A stretch of DNA of 64,000 nt from Chlorops oryzae (GCA_020466095.1 CM035806.1:19273571-19337570); one strand, 5' to 3'; shown: positions 23,171 through 37,050, numbered from the stretch's first letter. Made by a program: numbers and translations. Notes: generated by a model not told the origin, from the letters alone.

Positions 23171-25644
23171 TACACAAAAACTATACCACAGTAAGAAAAA
23201 TAATTTGTTTTAAGCGCGTACAACAAGAAGACTAAACTTTACAACTTAAACTTAAAAAAAAAACAAATACAACAACATTAACAAAAACAACAACAACAAT
23301 AAGAACCCAAGAAAAACAATACTTTTCTGTTATTTTCAAGCAAAGAATAAAAATTTTAAATTTTCATTTTGCGAGTTTTCGTTTTCCCTTATTTTAACAA
23401 ATGCAAACAGTCTCGCTCTCAGAAAAGTGCTTCAAAGGCTTTCCATTTTGATTAACTAACATGAACACATACGTACGTATTTACACATATACAAATATAC
23501 ATGTATATTATATAGGTACATAATTTCTTTTCAATAATTAAAAAAAATTTCTGTTTGAAGTTCATAATTCGCTTCCCTCGGAAATTACTTTTTTCATTTT
23601 GATTTTTTTCTTTCTTCTACTTAGTATTTTAAAAATCAATTACTTTTAATTTTCTCCATATATACATATATATATGTATATATATATATATGTCTATATA
23701 CATATATGTTCACATAAAAAGCTTAATTAATTTGAGAGTTTCGTGTCCAACAGGCCGTTTCGGAATTGATTTTTCGAATCCTAGAATCCTAGATCTATAG
23801 GAGAGATCGAATTTCATGCGTTCATGTCAGAAAATGTTTTTCGCAATTAATGCTAACAAAAAAAAAAAAAAAAAAATATGGCTCGCAACGATTGTTGGCC
23901 ACAGACAGAGTAGTACGCAGTAAGCTTGACACTTGATCTATCGATCAATTTCCGGTCTTAGTCCATGATATGAAAATTGTGTGTTTAATCATGGAATATG
24001 TATTCAATTTCGAAATTCATCTTTTATTAGCTCCGCATCCAGAGTTCAGAAGGTCTCTGCTTAGGCGCGTTGGCGGTGCATTTCCTATTTTTGTTTTGTT
24101 TTTTTTTTCGCTATTCTCTATTCTATTAAGAAATTTTCTACTTACCGACATTTTTTTATTTTTTTTTTACCAAAATGTACATTTTCCAAGAGATTTGGTA
24201 GGAGTATTGTAGAGTAGGTACGGATAGCACACACGTTATGACAATGAGAAAATGGCATGTCGAAGGTGTATTGCTTGCGGATGAAGATCTTTATTTTTTA
24301 ATTTTTCAACAGAGCCCCAAGAAAGTGCTGTCCTTTGGACTGGAGACTGGAGTTTTTGCTGAAGCTAATCTATTAAAAGAAAAAAAAAAAAAACAATTAA
24401 AAAACTTTCGAGAATCTTTATTTTAACTATTTACAAAGACTTAACATCCCAATGCGTCTAAGTATTAATCAAAAACAGACTAAGAAATAAATAAAAAAAA
24501 TAGATAAAAACCAAAAATCGATCATAAATTTTTTCCTGCGAAATTGTTCTCCAAAGTAATGTAACAAATTTTGTTCACACCTCCAACGGCTCAATTCTAA
24601 ATTGTTTCACTTTTTGCTTTCTTCGAATGATTTTCTTTAATAATTTCTCGCCCTCTCCACATGAATTCATTTTATTTTTCGATTTATAAAAATGAAAATA
24701 GTAACAATTCTCATGGATGTGGCAGCTATTGTAGTTAAGTAAATTTATTTAAATTAAATATATATATATGTATGAAGAACTAACAATTTATTAATTACTT
24801 ATATTAAAAGAAAAGAAAAACAAAAAACCAATTCAAAAGCTTATCTTCAAAAATTCTCGTCAGTAAAATAAAACGAAAACAAAACAAGTTATAGATAAAA
24901 ATTTTAACAAAATATTAACTATTTAAAATATTATAATATGCAAAATGCATTGAGAAATATCTTGAAAAGATATATATATATATATATATGTTTTTTATTT
25001 ATTTTTCATTTTGTTCTTTTTCATTTTCTTTGCGATTTTTATTTTTTTCTTTCCAATTTTATTCCAATCCAATTTTGTATTTATTTGAATATATGAAAAA
25101 CAAAAGCAGAAGATTTCTTTAACCCCTTTCTATTGGCTAATTCTAACGAAGCAGTGTAGTTAAAAAACAATCAATCGTAGAACAATCATAAAAAGTAAAC
25201 TTTCTTATATAAAGAACTAATAAAAAAAAAAAAAAAACAAGGAAATTCAAATGAAAAACCAAACAACAAAACAATAAATCAAACGATAATAATTGAAGAA
25301 AATAACGAAATTAAATTTGAAAAAATAAACAAATAATTAAATAAATAAAATAAATAATAAAATAGTAAAACAGGTTGTGGCACACACGTTAATTGAGGAA
25401 GAACGAATTTTCGCAACTCCAAATTTTCTTTTCACGTTCAATAAAGCTCGAATTTTATTGGCTACCTTTCATGCAGCCCAACGCTCAAAAAGAGAAGGAA
25501 GGCATTCAAAACCGATGTACCATAAAACTGTTTTCATAAAAAATAATCTCCTTTCTTCGTAAATTACGAGATCTACGCATTTTAAAACACCAGCAGACGA
25601 CTCTTCTTTTGGCTCGCCCGATTTTATTCAAGTTTATATTCCCT

Positions 25645-25691
<47 letters not shown>

Positions 25692-26789
25692 CAACTATGG
25701 CTTGCTTGCAAAATTTAATAGGCTTGCACGTTATATAAATTTTATTGAATTCATTTACGAAAGAAATTTTAGAAAAATGAAAAGAAATACTATTTTTTCC
25801 TTTCAATAAAACAATATTAAAAAAAAAAAAAAAGAAGAAGAAAATACACTGAAAAAACCCACCTCTCAAAAATTCAAATTCAATTTAAAATCTAAAGTTT
25901 AATATAAAGCTTTGTTCAAAGCTTTGGAAAACGAAAATAGAACAGTAGAGAAAACAACATTAGCACCTCTATATTAAATGTTGAGAGCACAAATTACAAT
26001 AAAAAAAAATTAAAAATAAATATAAATGAAAATGAAAATATAAGAAAAATAACAAGAAAATAAAAAATAAATTAAAAAAAATATGAAAAAAAAATTATGA
26101 AGAATAAATAAGAACAAATTCTGCAACCAAAGCGCACGAGAAATTTAACATTAAACTAGTTCTCTACATAAATGTAAGCAAGCCTAGTCTAAGGTATAAA
26201 GTTATATCCCCCGCGGAACCCTTCTTATTAGAAGATATATGGCAGGATCGCCCAAATCTATTTAGCCAAAAGATGTAGAACAGCACATACACAGACACAC
26301 ACATTCACATACACATACATATACACATGCATATACACATACAAATGTATTCAATGAGCTCATTAAGAAGAAAAACTTTTCGATGAGTGAAAATCAGGTT
26401 GAATACAAAAATACATACATCAATATATTTTTAGCCAATTTTTATATGGAAAAATACTATAAAAAAAAAAAAATAAATAAAATTAACCTGTAAAAAGAAC
26501 TCCCCCTTCTGTCCAAAGAGCTTTCGTTTTTCCTTAATGCCAACCTCAATAGATACTTGCGTTCAGTTTAGTTTTTTTCATCTTTTTAACTTTTACACAG
26601 AGCAATGTTCAAATTGAAAAAAAAAAAATATAATAAAAATCTGAATGAAATACACTATTTTAAAAAACATAATCGAACGGACATGGACTGAAAGAAGGAA
26701 GGGCGTATATACATACATGCTAAAGGTTAACATTTTGAAGCCTTCCTTCAGTTTAAGACCATCAAAATATTTTAACATCCATAGCATTA

Positions 26790-27966
26790 GGGGACGTCCA
26801 TTAATTACGTCAACATAATTTTTCCAAATTTGAACCCCCTTTACCTCCCTAAGTTAAGGTTTAGTGAAATTTTTCCGCACCCACAGTGTTTTTTTTTTGT
26901 ATTTTATAACCAAATTAAGAACATTAAACCACCACAAACTATATTTGGCAAGCACGGTTTCGGTGACTGAATAGCTCCTGACTAGAAAACAGGAATTTCC
27001 AGGTTCAAATCCCCCAAAGGCGTAATCAAAATCGAGTAGTGCGCATTTAAAAAAATATTTTATATAAATATGTAAAAACGGAAAAATCATTGATCTATGA
27101 GTCTTTTTAAGCTCATAACTCATATGGGCATTTCCAAACGGACGCGACACTTAAATGAGCAATTTTAAGGGCCAATATTACCAAGCACATTTAAAAATAT
27201 TCTAAAATTAAAATGAAATTTTTTTAAATTTTTAATTTCACTTTAAAATTTGTAGCTTTTTTAAGTATAACAAAATGTGGCAGCACGCTCCACTGTCAGA
27301 GTAGTCAGTCAAATTCACAGCTGCTTGAAATATTATTTTTGGGCATGGAGCCGAGCTGCGAGCGCTCGATTTTTCATCAGTTTCATATCGCTGCAGTCCG
27401 AATCCATAAATTTAAAGCTTTGCTTCTTTCGTGCTGCAAAGATTTTTTCCGTAATATTTTAGAATGAATATAATCAGCTGCTTTTCTACCGCTTACAACA
27501 GGGCTGTTACGGTATTTAAAAAAAAAAAAACTAAAACGACCTACTGAGGTAGTTTAAATTTTTTTCAAAAGAATTTTAAAAATTTCTTTGTTGAAAATGA
27601 AAATCAGATTTTATTTAAAAAATTTTTTTAAATATACTTGGTAATATTGGCCCTAAGTCCCGAATTCAAGTATGCGGTAAATTGTGTTTTTGCTTCTCAA
27701 TACTTTCGTGCAGCTTATGCAGACTTTTATATTTTTCAAAGTTTCTATGCAGTCCCGTATGGCAATCAGCTATATACGGACGCGACAAAAAGTTTACTTT
27801 GCCCATATGTATTTGTGCAGCTTAGGCATAACGAAGCGAATACACAAGACGAAAGTTGACGTAAGAGTTTCAAAAAACCCCCTCCCTCCCCTTGGTGAGA
27901 ATTAGTGAGATTTTTCTTAACCCCCTTCCCACCATATTTTTGTTGACGTAATTAATGCACGTCCCC
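26790..27966. mobile_element. PIF/Harbinger-like non-autonomous element with TTA duplication, 1177 bp, hosting a nested element
   Basis: Left end GGGGACGTCCATTAATTACG, right end in reverse GGGGACGTGCATTAATTACG, both continuing TCAACA, with one mismatch in 26 bases. TTA flanks it at 26787..26789 and 27967..27969. A three-base TTA/TAA duplication with a G-rich end points to PIF/Harbinger, but a few other families could produce it. The interior has CATATGGGC and GCCCATATG arms around the inserted element and no transposase. Confidence 0.65.
27169..27653. mobile_element. Nested PIF/Harbinger-like miniature element with TAA duplication, 485 bp
   Basis: Ends read GGGCCAATATTACCAAGCA on the left and GGGCCAATATTACCAAGTA in reverse on the right, then A/T-rich arms. 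TAA flanks both sides (27166..27168, 27654..27656). It interrupts the larger element at 26790..27966, so it inserted later. Interior is non-coding. Confidence 0.75.
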
Positions 27967-28955
27967 TTAAATAGTTACAGGTTCGATGACAGGTATTTCT
28001 TGCCAATTTTGGCTCAATTGTGGAAACGCGGACCTTTTTCAGATAAATTTTAGGCACAAAGTGTTATTCCAAAAAAAAAAAAAACACAAAAAACACAAAA
28101 AACAAAATAAAAGCCAATATGTTGCTTTTTCATATGATACTTTTGATGCGTTTACGATCAAGTGCTTTCAATGATGCTTTGAGCTCAAAGATATTTTCAT
28201 TTTTTTTTTGTTTTTTTTTGGTCTGATTTGGTTTTGAATAACCAAAAAAAAAAAAAAAACTTTACATCGAATGTTTTGTTAAATCCATTTATAAAGACTG
28301 CTCGCTCTGAGCTTTCATTGCTCTGCCAAGGAAATAAAATTTCAATTCACAAAAATCCGTTTGCTTGCCATTTTCGCCACAGTATTTTTTGGTTTTGTTT
28401 CTTATGATTTAATTTTTTTTAATTTTTTTTATTTTATTTTTTTTGGACAAGATATAAGATATTTTGTGTGTAAAATAATGTAAATACGTTTTTATAAGAT
28501 ATACATCTATTAATTTTTTTAAAAATTTATTTTCAAAGACTTGATGTGTATGATACAAAAAAACAAAAAGAAAAAAATAACAGTTCAAATGTTGAATGAC
28601 TAACGTTGAATCAATAAAAACTTTATCAATTTTTTTCGAATATAAATAACCATAACGATAACGATTACGATTATGTAATTTATCTATGTATATCTGTGTA
28701 ATATTCCTATATAAAGAAAAAAGAAAAGAGTCAAATTCCAACCCCAAATCAATGTTATTGCATATTATTATTGTAATTGTTAAATGTTATTAATAAACTA
28801 ACACACAAAGAAAACAACAACAACAACAAAAAAAGAGAAAGAAAGAAAATACGAAAAAAAAATAAAAGCAAAAGAAAACAAGGAAAGCAAAGGAAAGGAG
28901 AAAATAATTTACAGAAATATGAAATAAAAAACAAGAACAATTAACACGTGAAAAG

Positions 28956-28959
<4 letters not shown>

Positions 28960-29007
<48 letters not shown>

Positions 29008-29008
29008 C
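28960..29008 (+). repeat. (TA)n microsatellite
   Basis: About 45 bases of TA with one CA interruption. Confidence 0.95.
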
Positions 29009-29214
29009 GCATACATTTACAAATGAGAGGAGGGAAAACCCGAAAAACCGAAACAACATCAACCAAGTACACTTAAGCATTCAAATACATACAAACATTC
29101 TATGTGAAAGCACACACATAAATGACAAACATACATACAGATATAAAGAAAAGCAAACATGAACAAATGGAAAGCATATGAAATTAGTTCTTTTATTTAT
29201 ATTTATGATATATT

Positions 29215-29525
29215 TCTATTTGATTTTGTGTTTTAGGTTGTATTTATAAGTACTTATTTATATTTCTTTTTGTATTTGTATTTGTATTTGTATTTCTTTT
29301 TGAATTGGTATTTGATTTTGTATTTGTATTTGAATTTGTATTAGTGTTTGTTTTTGTGTTTTTTTTGTGTTTGTTTCTGTGTTTGTTTCTGTGTTTGTTT
29401 TTATGTTTGTTTTTGTGTTTGTGTTTGGTTTTGTGTTTGAGTTTGTATTTGTTTCGTTATTGCATTTGCATTTCCATTTACATTTGTGTTTGTTATATAT
29501 TTGTATTTCTTTTTGAAAATGTCAT
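29215..29525 (+). repeat. Degenerate (TTTGTR)n tandem tract, about 300 bp
   Basis: Begins as TATTTG repeats, shifts to GTTTGTTTCTGT repeats and returns to ATTTGC/ATTTGT. The resulting Phe/Leu/Val frame is an artefact of the repeat. Confidence 0.85.
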
Positions 29526-30399
29526 TGTATACCTACCTATTCATAGTATTCATAATACTATGTGAAGCTTAAATGTGTAATTTACATGTATTAAAAAAAT
29601 ATAAAAAAAAATAATAATAAAAACACAATTCATAAAAATAAAACTATGATTAAAAAGAAAAACACAAAAAAGACGCAGAGACGCAAATGTTGCTTTATTT
29701 TAATGACTTAAGTTTTCAAATGCGTATACACATACATAGTATATATGTATATGTACATAGTATATAATTGTATACACATACATTATTGCACTTATTATAT
29801 AATTACATTAAAATTTGATTTATTTTAAACATTTTTCTTTACCAACCATTTATATGTAAATTTAGCAGTTGATGTTTCAAATGGTGCATCTACATACCCC
29901 GTTTTCTTCGATTTATGCAACAATTGCGTCTTCAATTATTTAAGTAACTCAAAATTATTATTCCAAAGTCAAAAACAAAAGCAACAACAAAAAAACCGAA
30001 ACCAAGAAACCAAAACAAAACAAAATAATAAAAGAAAAAGCTTACTATTTAATATAACAAAAGACAAAAAAAAAAAAAAAAACAACAAAAAACAAACAAA
30101 ACAAAAAAAAAACAAATAAACACATTATACACCAAAAAACAAGTGAACACTTTTCTTCTCTTTTCTTGCATGTGAATATCTTCCTTTTTCAGTTCTGTCG
30201 ACAATAACAACAACAAAAAACCTCTACAACAACAATTTTCTATCAATTTTCAATTCTATTTTGTCTCCGGGAATCTCTCCAACATATGCAACAACAAACA
30301 AAATGCAAAAATACACACTTAAAAAGTTATATATATATACAATGTCACTTCCTGTCTTTCCTTGTCTTCTTTATTTTTCATTCATCATTTGCTACACCG

Positions 30400-31450
30400 C
30401 ACAGTAGGGCCGCTCCATATATTTCTTGGAAAAAATAGAAGGAGTGGTCGTAGAGCATTGAAATTTTGCATAAGCACTTCTGTGGGCTAAACTAAGATAT
30501 TTTGAAAAAATCTTGGAAATCCGCCCACTGCCACGCCCACCTCCCATATAAGTGCACATGTCAAAATTTTTATTTTTGGACCTAGGGACTTGAAATTCGG
30601 GACACTTCTTAATTGAGTTCTCTTCAAAAAAAAGCTAAAAATAATGCGGCTGCCACGCCTACTTTTGGTTTAACGCCCATCGGAAATTGCAGATCTTACA
30701 TGTTTTTATTTCCTATCTAGCAGTATATGGAATTTTCACATAAATTAAAGAATTTTAATTTTTTCCAAAAGCTTAAACTTTGGTTGTCTCCATTCAAAAC
30801 AAGATAATACCCTCAACAGGCAAAACTAATGTTTCATACATAAATCGTTCCATGTTTTAATTACGTAAAACCTACAAGTATGCCCCATTTTTTGTCTTAT
30901 TGAGCAATTGTATGAAATATTGCTGTGACTTTTGAAATTCAAATCGATGTTAGTTACAGAAAAGGTATTAGAAGGTGAATTTTTCTGTTTAGATTGAAAG
31001 TATAGACTCGTACCTTCCATTTGTATAAAGTAAGAGGGCTAAGCAAGGCAAAGCACATAAAGTTGTATTCCAAGAAAAAATGAGAAGTTGATATTTTTTA
31101 CTCTAATTTCTGTCGAATTATAATAATTATTCTACTCTTCTAATCTTAATAAATTTTTTTTTACATGAAAGAGTAATTGCTATATTTCCACCAAAAAGTA
31201 AAACAAAGGCAATCGCGTTGGGTTTTCACATAAAAAAAAATTTCTCTATTTGGACAACAATTTTAATCTGAAATTTATTGAATAACATTCCCTTGACTTT
31301 TGTTAGTTTTTTTTAAATAAAAAAATTCAATTTAAAAAAAAAACATGTCGAATTCCTCATATCCAAATATTTCTTTATAAAAGTGAATCATTAAAATTTT
31401 GAAATTCAAAAGTTGAAATATCCTATTTTTTCCACTGATTCCCCACTGTG
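30400..31450. mobile_element. Transib-like non-autonomous element, copy 1 (1051 bp), with recombination-signal-like ends
   Basis: Flanked by a perfect 5-bp duplication CACCG (30395..30399 and 31451..31455). The left end starts CACAGTA, then a 23-bp spacer, then AAAAAATAG. The right end in reverse starts CACAGTG, then a 12-bp spacer, then AAAAAATAG. Transib elements are known for CACWATG-type termini, A-rich inner nonamers and GC-rich 5-bp duplications. There is no transposase frame inside. Internal sequence shared with copy 2 includes GGAGTGGTCGTAGAGCATTG and a CCACGCCCACCTC block. Confidence 0.75.
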
Positions 31451-32845
31451 CACCGTCGCATACATTTCCGATCAATATATTTCTAATCATTAAATCATCA
31501 CAAACATAGGTAACATACATGCCTGCAAGAATTTGCTCTTGGATGGAAGTATACGCCAGAGACTGAATTGACAGAAAAATTAAGACCGTTATCAACATTT
31601 TTAATCCAATTCTGAGCGAAAAACATGGCCTTTCAGATACTTAATGCTATTAAGCGCTGTCAACATTAGACATCCTTGAGAATCAGGTCTATTTTTTTCA
31701 ATTACATAGAGCCAAAAATGGGACGCGATAATACAGGTGCGACATGTATTGTGATGCATGTTAACTGGAAGACCGATTACGAAAAAGAAACATTGAATCT
31801 TTGAGTTCTGAAACAATTTTTAATTCTACATAGCTTTCTTCGGCTGCGTGTCCATTAATTAATAAAAATTACTATTTAGGGTCTTCCCATAATCGTGAAA
31901 AGTTCGAAAAAGCGGAACAATGCAGAATTTTTCATAGAAAAATTCGTTCATTACCTTCGAAGCCTTCTCTTGATTTACGAGTTTTTGATGTTTTCGAGGC
32001 AAATACATGTTTAAGGGAAGACCCCTTTTTATTTTAATGTGATCATATGCCATCGCTGGGAACGAACACCATCTCGAATTAAGGCAATAGCAGAGAATCA
32101 AATACCGTTGGGCTGGCCCAACCAAAAACCGAAAATCCACTTCTTTCTATCTCACAGTTATGGGCTTCTAAACCTAATCTCGAAACCCTTTTTTGATCTC
32201 ATGGTTATGTCGTTCTTAACCTAATCCTTAAACTCTTAACTAATCTAACCGCGAACTCAGCATGCTCTTAAATCAAACACGAACATAAAATCTGCTCAAT
32301 CGTTTGTTCAGTGGGATTTATGAAAAAGGATCCGGCTGAAGAGATCAAGCAAATATTATGATATGGTTTTGATTTCGTCCAATGCAAGCTTACACATCTG
32401 ATAATGATTTTTAAAGGTAACTCATCTCTTTTGAACGAACTAAAATCGTAAATCATCAATTCACACGTGATTTCGAGCGGAAATCTCTTTTAGAATTCTT
32501 GTCTTAGTAACTAGAATGAAATTAGATGTAAGAACAAATTTCATAAATGGTTACGTAGCGATTCGAAACAAAAATTAAAAAAAAATTTTTTGTCTAGTGA
32601 AAAAAACAAAAATTGATTATAATTTATAAGATGATTCCCGATATCGATGTTCTAGAAGTGAGAAATTAACATTGTTTAGCTTCAATGTTTTGAATAGGCG
32701 TACGTGTCTGTAAATGTATGTATGTGCATGTTGATGTTTATATCTTTATAGAAGAGGAAAAATCTAGTCATGTAGAATTTATACCCAAGAATGATAAGAA
32801 TCAAAAGATTTAGAAAGGATCTGGGCAGAAGAGTATGTTTTTCTA

Positions 32846-32995
32846 CTCTGAGAAAAAAAAAACCCAACAACTTTATTGGTTGAAGGTGTACCCAATAACG
32901 CCACAGTGGCACTCTCACTTTGAGAATATAAAGTTGTTGGGTAAACTTCAATCAATTAAAGCTGTTGGTTTTACCTTTTTTTCTTTTTCTGAGAG
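32846..32995. mobile_element. TA-flanked miniature element, 150 bp, with nested inverted arms
   Basis: Outer ends CTCTGAGAAAAA and, in reverse, CTCTCAGAAAAA, flanked by TA on both sides. A second pair of arms lies inside, CCAACAACTTTAT at 32863 against ATAAAGTTGTTGG at 32928. TA duplication suggests a Tc1/mariner-type mobiliser. Confidence 0.6.
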
Positions 32996-34115
32996 TACGA
33001 TAAGTACATGGAGCGAGAGCGAGAGATAGAGAGCAAAGTAGGAGAGGATCTTATTATAGCAAAAGATTTTATTGATTGGCTTAAGAAAACCCAAAACTGC
33101 ATACTCACTCACACATATATGTGTGTGTTGATGTGTATGCATGTATTCAAAATTTAATCATTTTTGAAACTTGATGTCAAATTAAATTAAAAAAAAAAAA
33201 TTATATACATACTTATATAAAAAAATTTACTAATTTACTAAAAAAAAAAAAAAATTCATAATCAAATTTAAATATTTATATTTTAGACACACAACCTCGT
33301 GTTTACACGTAAAATTTCGCACACCCTACAAAAAACCTAAGAAATTAAACAAAGCTCCCACTCTTTATAGATGTTCGAAATGAATTCATATATAAAATGC
33401 TAATTAATGTTTAAAATATATTTATTGCAGTTCATGTTATGTATGTATTGAATGGACGTAATGGTGCCAGAAACAAGTTTCCATTTTTGATTTTCTTTTT
33501 TTCTTTTTTTTTTCTTTGCAAAAATAAAAGCAAAAAAGAAAACGCAAGTGAAGAAGGAAAATTATCTTTATTCATTTCAGTTGAAACTTTTTCTAGCCTA
33601 CATCTAGGCGACGTCATCTTAAAAGAGATTTCCGCTGAATTTTGAAGGATTTTGTTGTTCACAAAGGAGTTCAAAAATAGAACAGTAGGATCTTATTTAA
33701 AAAAAATAAATAATGTTATTATAAAAAATTCCCTTTTTAAAGTAGCTTCAGAAATATTTTTCTACGGAAAACACATACAGTGGAGGCTGAATGTAAAAAT
33801 TATAATGAAAGAAATAACATTGAAAAGAAAAAAACTGATGTCCATAAAAATTCCAACAGTTTTTTTTTTTTTCATTCTTTCATTTCATTCTTGAAACTGC
33901 TTTTAAATTCTATATGGGGGAGGGTGTGTTGGCAATAAAAAAATATTTTTAACTCATAAAAAAAAAAGAGGATAGAAAACTTTGAAAAAGTTATCTTGCA
34001 TTACGTCAGGAGATGTGTCGTTTCTTTTCAAGAAATTCACATTTAATACTTATATATATATGTATTTTTTTTTTCTGCACTTTCAAACCCGTAAACATTA
34101 TTAACCTCACATCCG

Positions 34116-34201
34116 GAGCCACTGACGTAATGCAACATTACTTTAGATCGAAACCGAAAGATGAGTCCACACCAGAGAGCGATTCGCTGAATCCGCCTTA
34201 A
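34116..34201 (+). CDS. Possible terminal coding exon, unrecognised
   Basis: After a long T run (34064..34074) and a TTAAC branch-point-like word, ATCCGGAG could serve as acceptor. The following frame, entered in phase 1, reads TDVMQHYFRSKPKDESTPES and DSLNPP before TAA. Base composition is near 47 percent GC against about 30 percent around it. No donor exon is found, and the phase does not match the LDLa exon at 21335, so it would belong to another transcript. I do not recognise the protein. Confidence 0.3.
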
Positions 34202-34345
34202 ATACTATATAGCTATTTATAGCTATGTACTTATTCTTATAGTCAAGGGCCAGAGAAACCCAATGTATCCTACTTAATTTTGATCCAGCAATAACTGCAG
34301 TATTTCATTTAATTTTACATTCAATTTGTATGTAAATTTTTGCAG

Positions 34346-34410
34346 CTAGTTTGCAAACAAAGCCGTCGTCTACGTCGTCATCGTCATCGTCGTTGTCTAG
34401 CCGATAGGTA
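34346..34410 (+). CDS. Possible short alternative terminal exon, unrecognised
   Basis: A good acceptor (ATTTTTGCAG) precedes 34346. In phase 0 the frame reads LVCKQSRRLRRHRHRRCLAD then a stop at about 34409; in phase 2 it reads a serine-rich tail. Phase 0 fits the donor at 21335, but the intron would be 13 kb. The CGTCGT-rich composition could also be a simple-repeat artefact. Confidence 0.2.
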
Positions 34411-35122
34411 GTAAGCCATTGAATATTTTAAGAAGAAACTGCCTTTCTCTTCAACAACATGAAGAACAATAACAACAATAACAGCAACGACTCACATCGT
34501 CATGCATAAACAGGTACGGCGCTTACTCGTACGTGTTTGCGCTTTGGCGCGTCGTTCATGTCAATGAATTTGAGTGTAAACAACCTTTAAAGCTCCTTAA
34601 ATTATGCTATAGAAAAATTTCAATTACTTTTGTCAGATTGATAAGAATATCTAATCATTTTCTATATTGTATGTATGTATGTCATCTATTTTTATACTTA
34701 ATTATAACATCAATCGGAGTTCCCTTCTGAGTTACCAAAGTGACCATCAAAGAACGAGATATCTCTTCCCTCAGCGCCCAACACTGTTGATATCCATTCG
34801 CAAATAATGGTCTTCGAAATTGAACGCACTACAGTGTTCTTCAGTCTATTATTTCCCTTGAAGAATTATTCGAAAAAGTTCAACTCTTCACTCTTCAATC
34901 TTTTTGAATTACTTTCGTACAGAAATTAGATACAAAAGCATACTCGATCATAATAGGAAACAAATATCATTGAAATTTCCAAACAATTCCTTGTAAAAAA
35001 AAAATCACTTAAAGGCTGCATATGTGACCTAAAGTTTTCCCCTATCGGTCTATTCATTAACATAATAATAATAATAATTAAAAAAAAAACTATTCCTCTA
35101 CTACTCATAAAATTGTTTAGTT

Positions 35123-35151
35123 AAATCAATGATGGTGATCATCATTGATTT
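35123..35151. repeat. Perfect 12-bp inverted repeat with 5-base loop
   Basis: AAATCAATGATG, loop GTGAT, CATCATTGATTT. The arms contain ATCAATGAT, similar to homeodomain or GATA-like site halves. Function unknown. Confidence 0.85.
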
Positions 35152-35570
35152 TCCAGTAATGCTTTCCAAATTAATATTTCACAATGGAGCAGCGTTTTGT
35201 CTCCATTTGGGCTTGATTCTCTAAACTCGCCACGAATATTAACACCGCCATAAAATGCAACAACAACAAAAAAAAATAGTAGTCGCAATTTTTGTTCTAC
35301 CCTCTAAACGATGATTGGAAAATCATGCGAGCGCGATCTATCGAGTCTTCTTCATTGGTGTCACAATGTCATCTTCTCATATTTCGATTAACTGCTGTTC
35401 AACTCACTTCGATAGTTTCATGGTCACATGGTCAGTTCTGAGTCGGACGCGCCAAGAGGAATTTTACACTGGCAGATTTGGTTTCGCCGATGCGTAATTG
35501 AGTAGGCATTGCAGAAAGGACGAAACTGCTACGAAATCGGTCCTATTGAATAAGTCCTAGTCCATCCGCG

Positions 35571-35729
<159 letters not shown>

Positions 35730-36065
35730 CTACTATTCGGAATAAGGTAATATATTTGATTTGATTTTTTTTTGGTTTCTTCTAAACTTTTTTTATAATA
35801 ATTTTTTTTTAACAAGATTTCCTTTAGAAGGAATTCGAAATACTCCATCGACTCTTATATGACTTTCAATCAACCGCACACAAGGCACAAGGATACACCT
35901 ACACGTTCAAACGAACAACAGTGGTTTAAAGGTCCTCATTCACTCATTCATTCATTCAATTAGCTAATCAGTCGATCACCGAATCAATGATTCCGTAATG
36001 CACATATTATTTTTATAGAAATAAAGTTTTAAATCACTTAATTAATTGCCTCAATTATAAAAAAT

Positions 36066-36240
<175 letters not shown>

Positions 36241-37047
36241 TTTCTTTCTTAAATATCACACACAGCAAATTATGCACCAACACTGTTTTTATTGTGATAA
36301 TTTGGCACAAATGCACTTAAGGCGAATTTTTAAAAATGCACATAAAGTGATGAACGATTTTAAATAAATACATATAAGGACATATCTACATATTTGAAGG
36401 AAATTTTTGAAAAATTTTTCGATCACAATTTGATGTTAAAATACTTAAAAATTGAATAAAATGCACAAATATTGACGATTTTATTTGTTTTCTTTTTTCG
36501 TTTTTCTTTTTAAATATCGTTAATCGATTATAACCTCAAGTACCGTATGTGCTTTGAGAGAGTTTTTTTATTTAAATCTAATATTTATTTTTTTTTATCG
36601 GGATGCAAAAAAAACATGCCCGATAACAAGCATTACCCCTTGAAAAGAACATATACGAATTGAACCGACCCATTTATAATACCGAAATCAGATTCGCATT
36701 GGAAACCTTAATCGGAAAAGTTTTCCCTAGGCTTTTTCTTCCAACAAAGTCCGAAAGCATCCGTAATCGTATTGCTTTGATGGGTTCAGCTAGGCAAACC
36801 GGTAAAAACTCACAATGAAAATGTTTAACGACAATGTCAAAGAATCAGTATTGTTTGAGCTGCTAAAAGCGAATTAATATGTTTATTTAGAAATATTAAT
36901 ATATACTAAACAAAAAAAAAAAAAAAGAAACAAAATATTTAAACAATTCCAATATATTATATTATATGAAGTAATATATGTAAGTAGTCACATGTACCTT
37001 TTTAAATAACAATGGAGAGAACTAATCAAAAATTTGCACTTCACACT

Positions 37048-37050
37048 TGT

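Larger units (their letters stand above)
27970..30394. other. Gene-free AT-rich stretch
   Basis: A runs, an AT-rich inverted segment at 28200..28255, (TA)n and the (TTTGTR)n tract. Nothing codes. Confidence 0.5.

Noticed and set aside
31859..32140. 93-codon minus-strand frame without simple repeats
   Set aside because: No recognisable domain, no splice sites in frame, and the length is within chance expectation for this much sequence.
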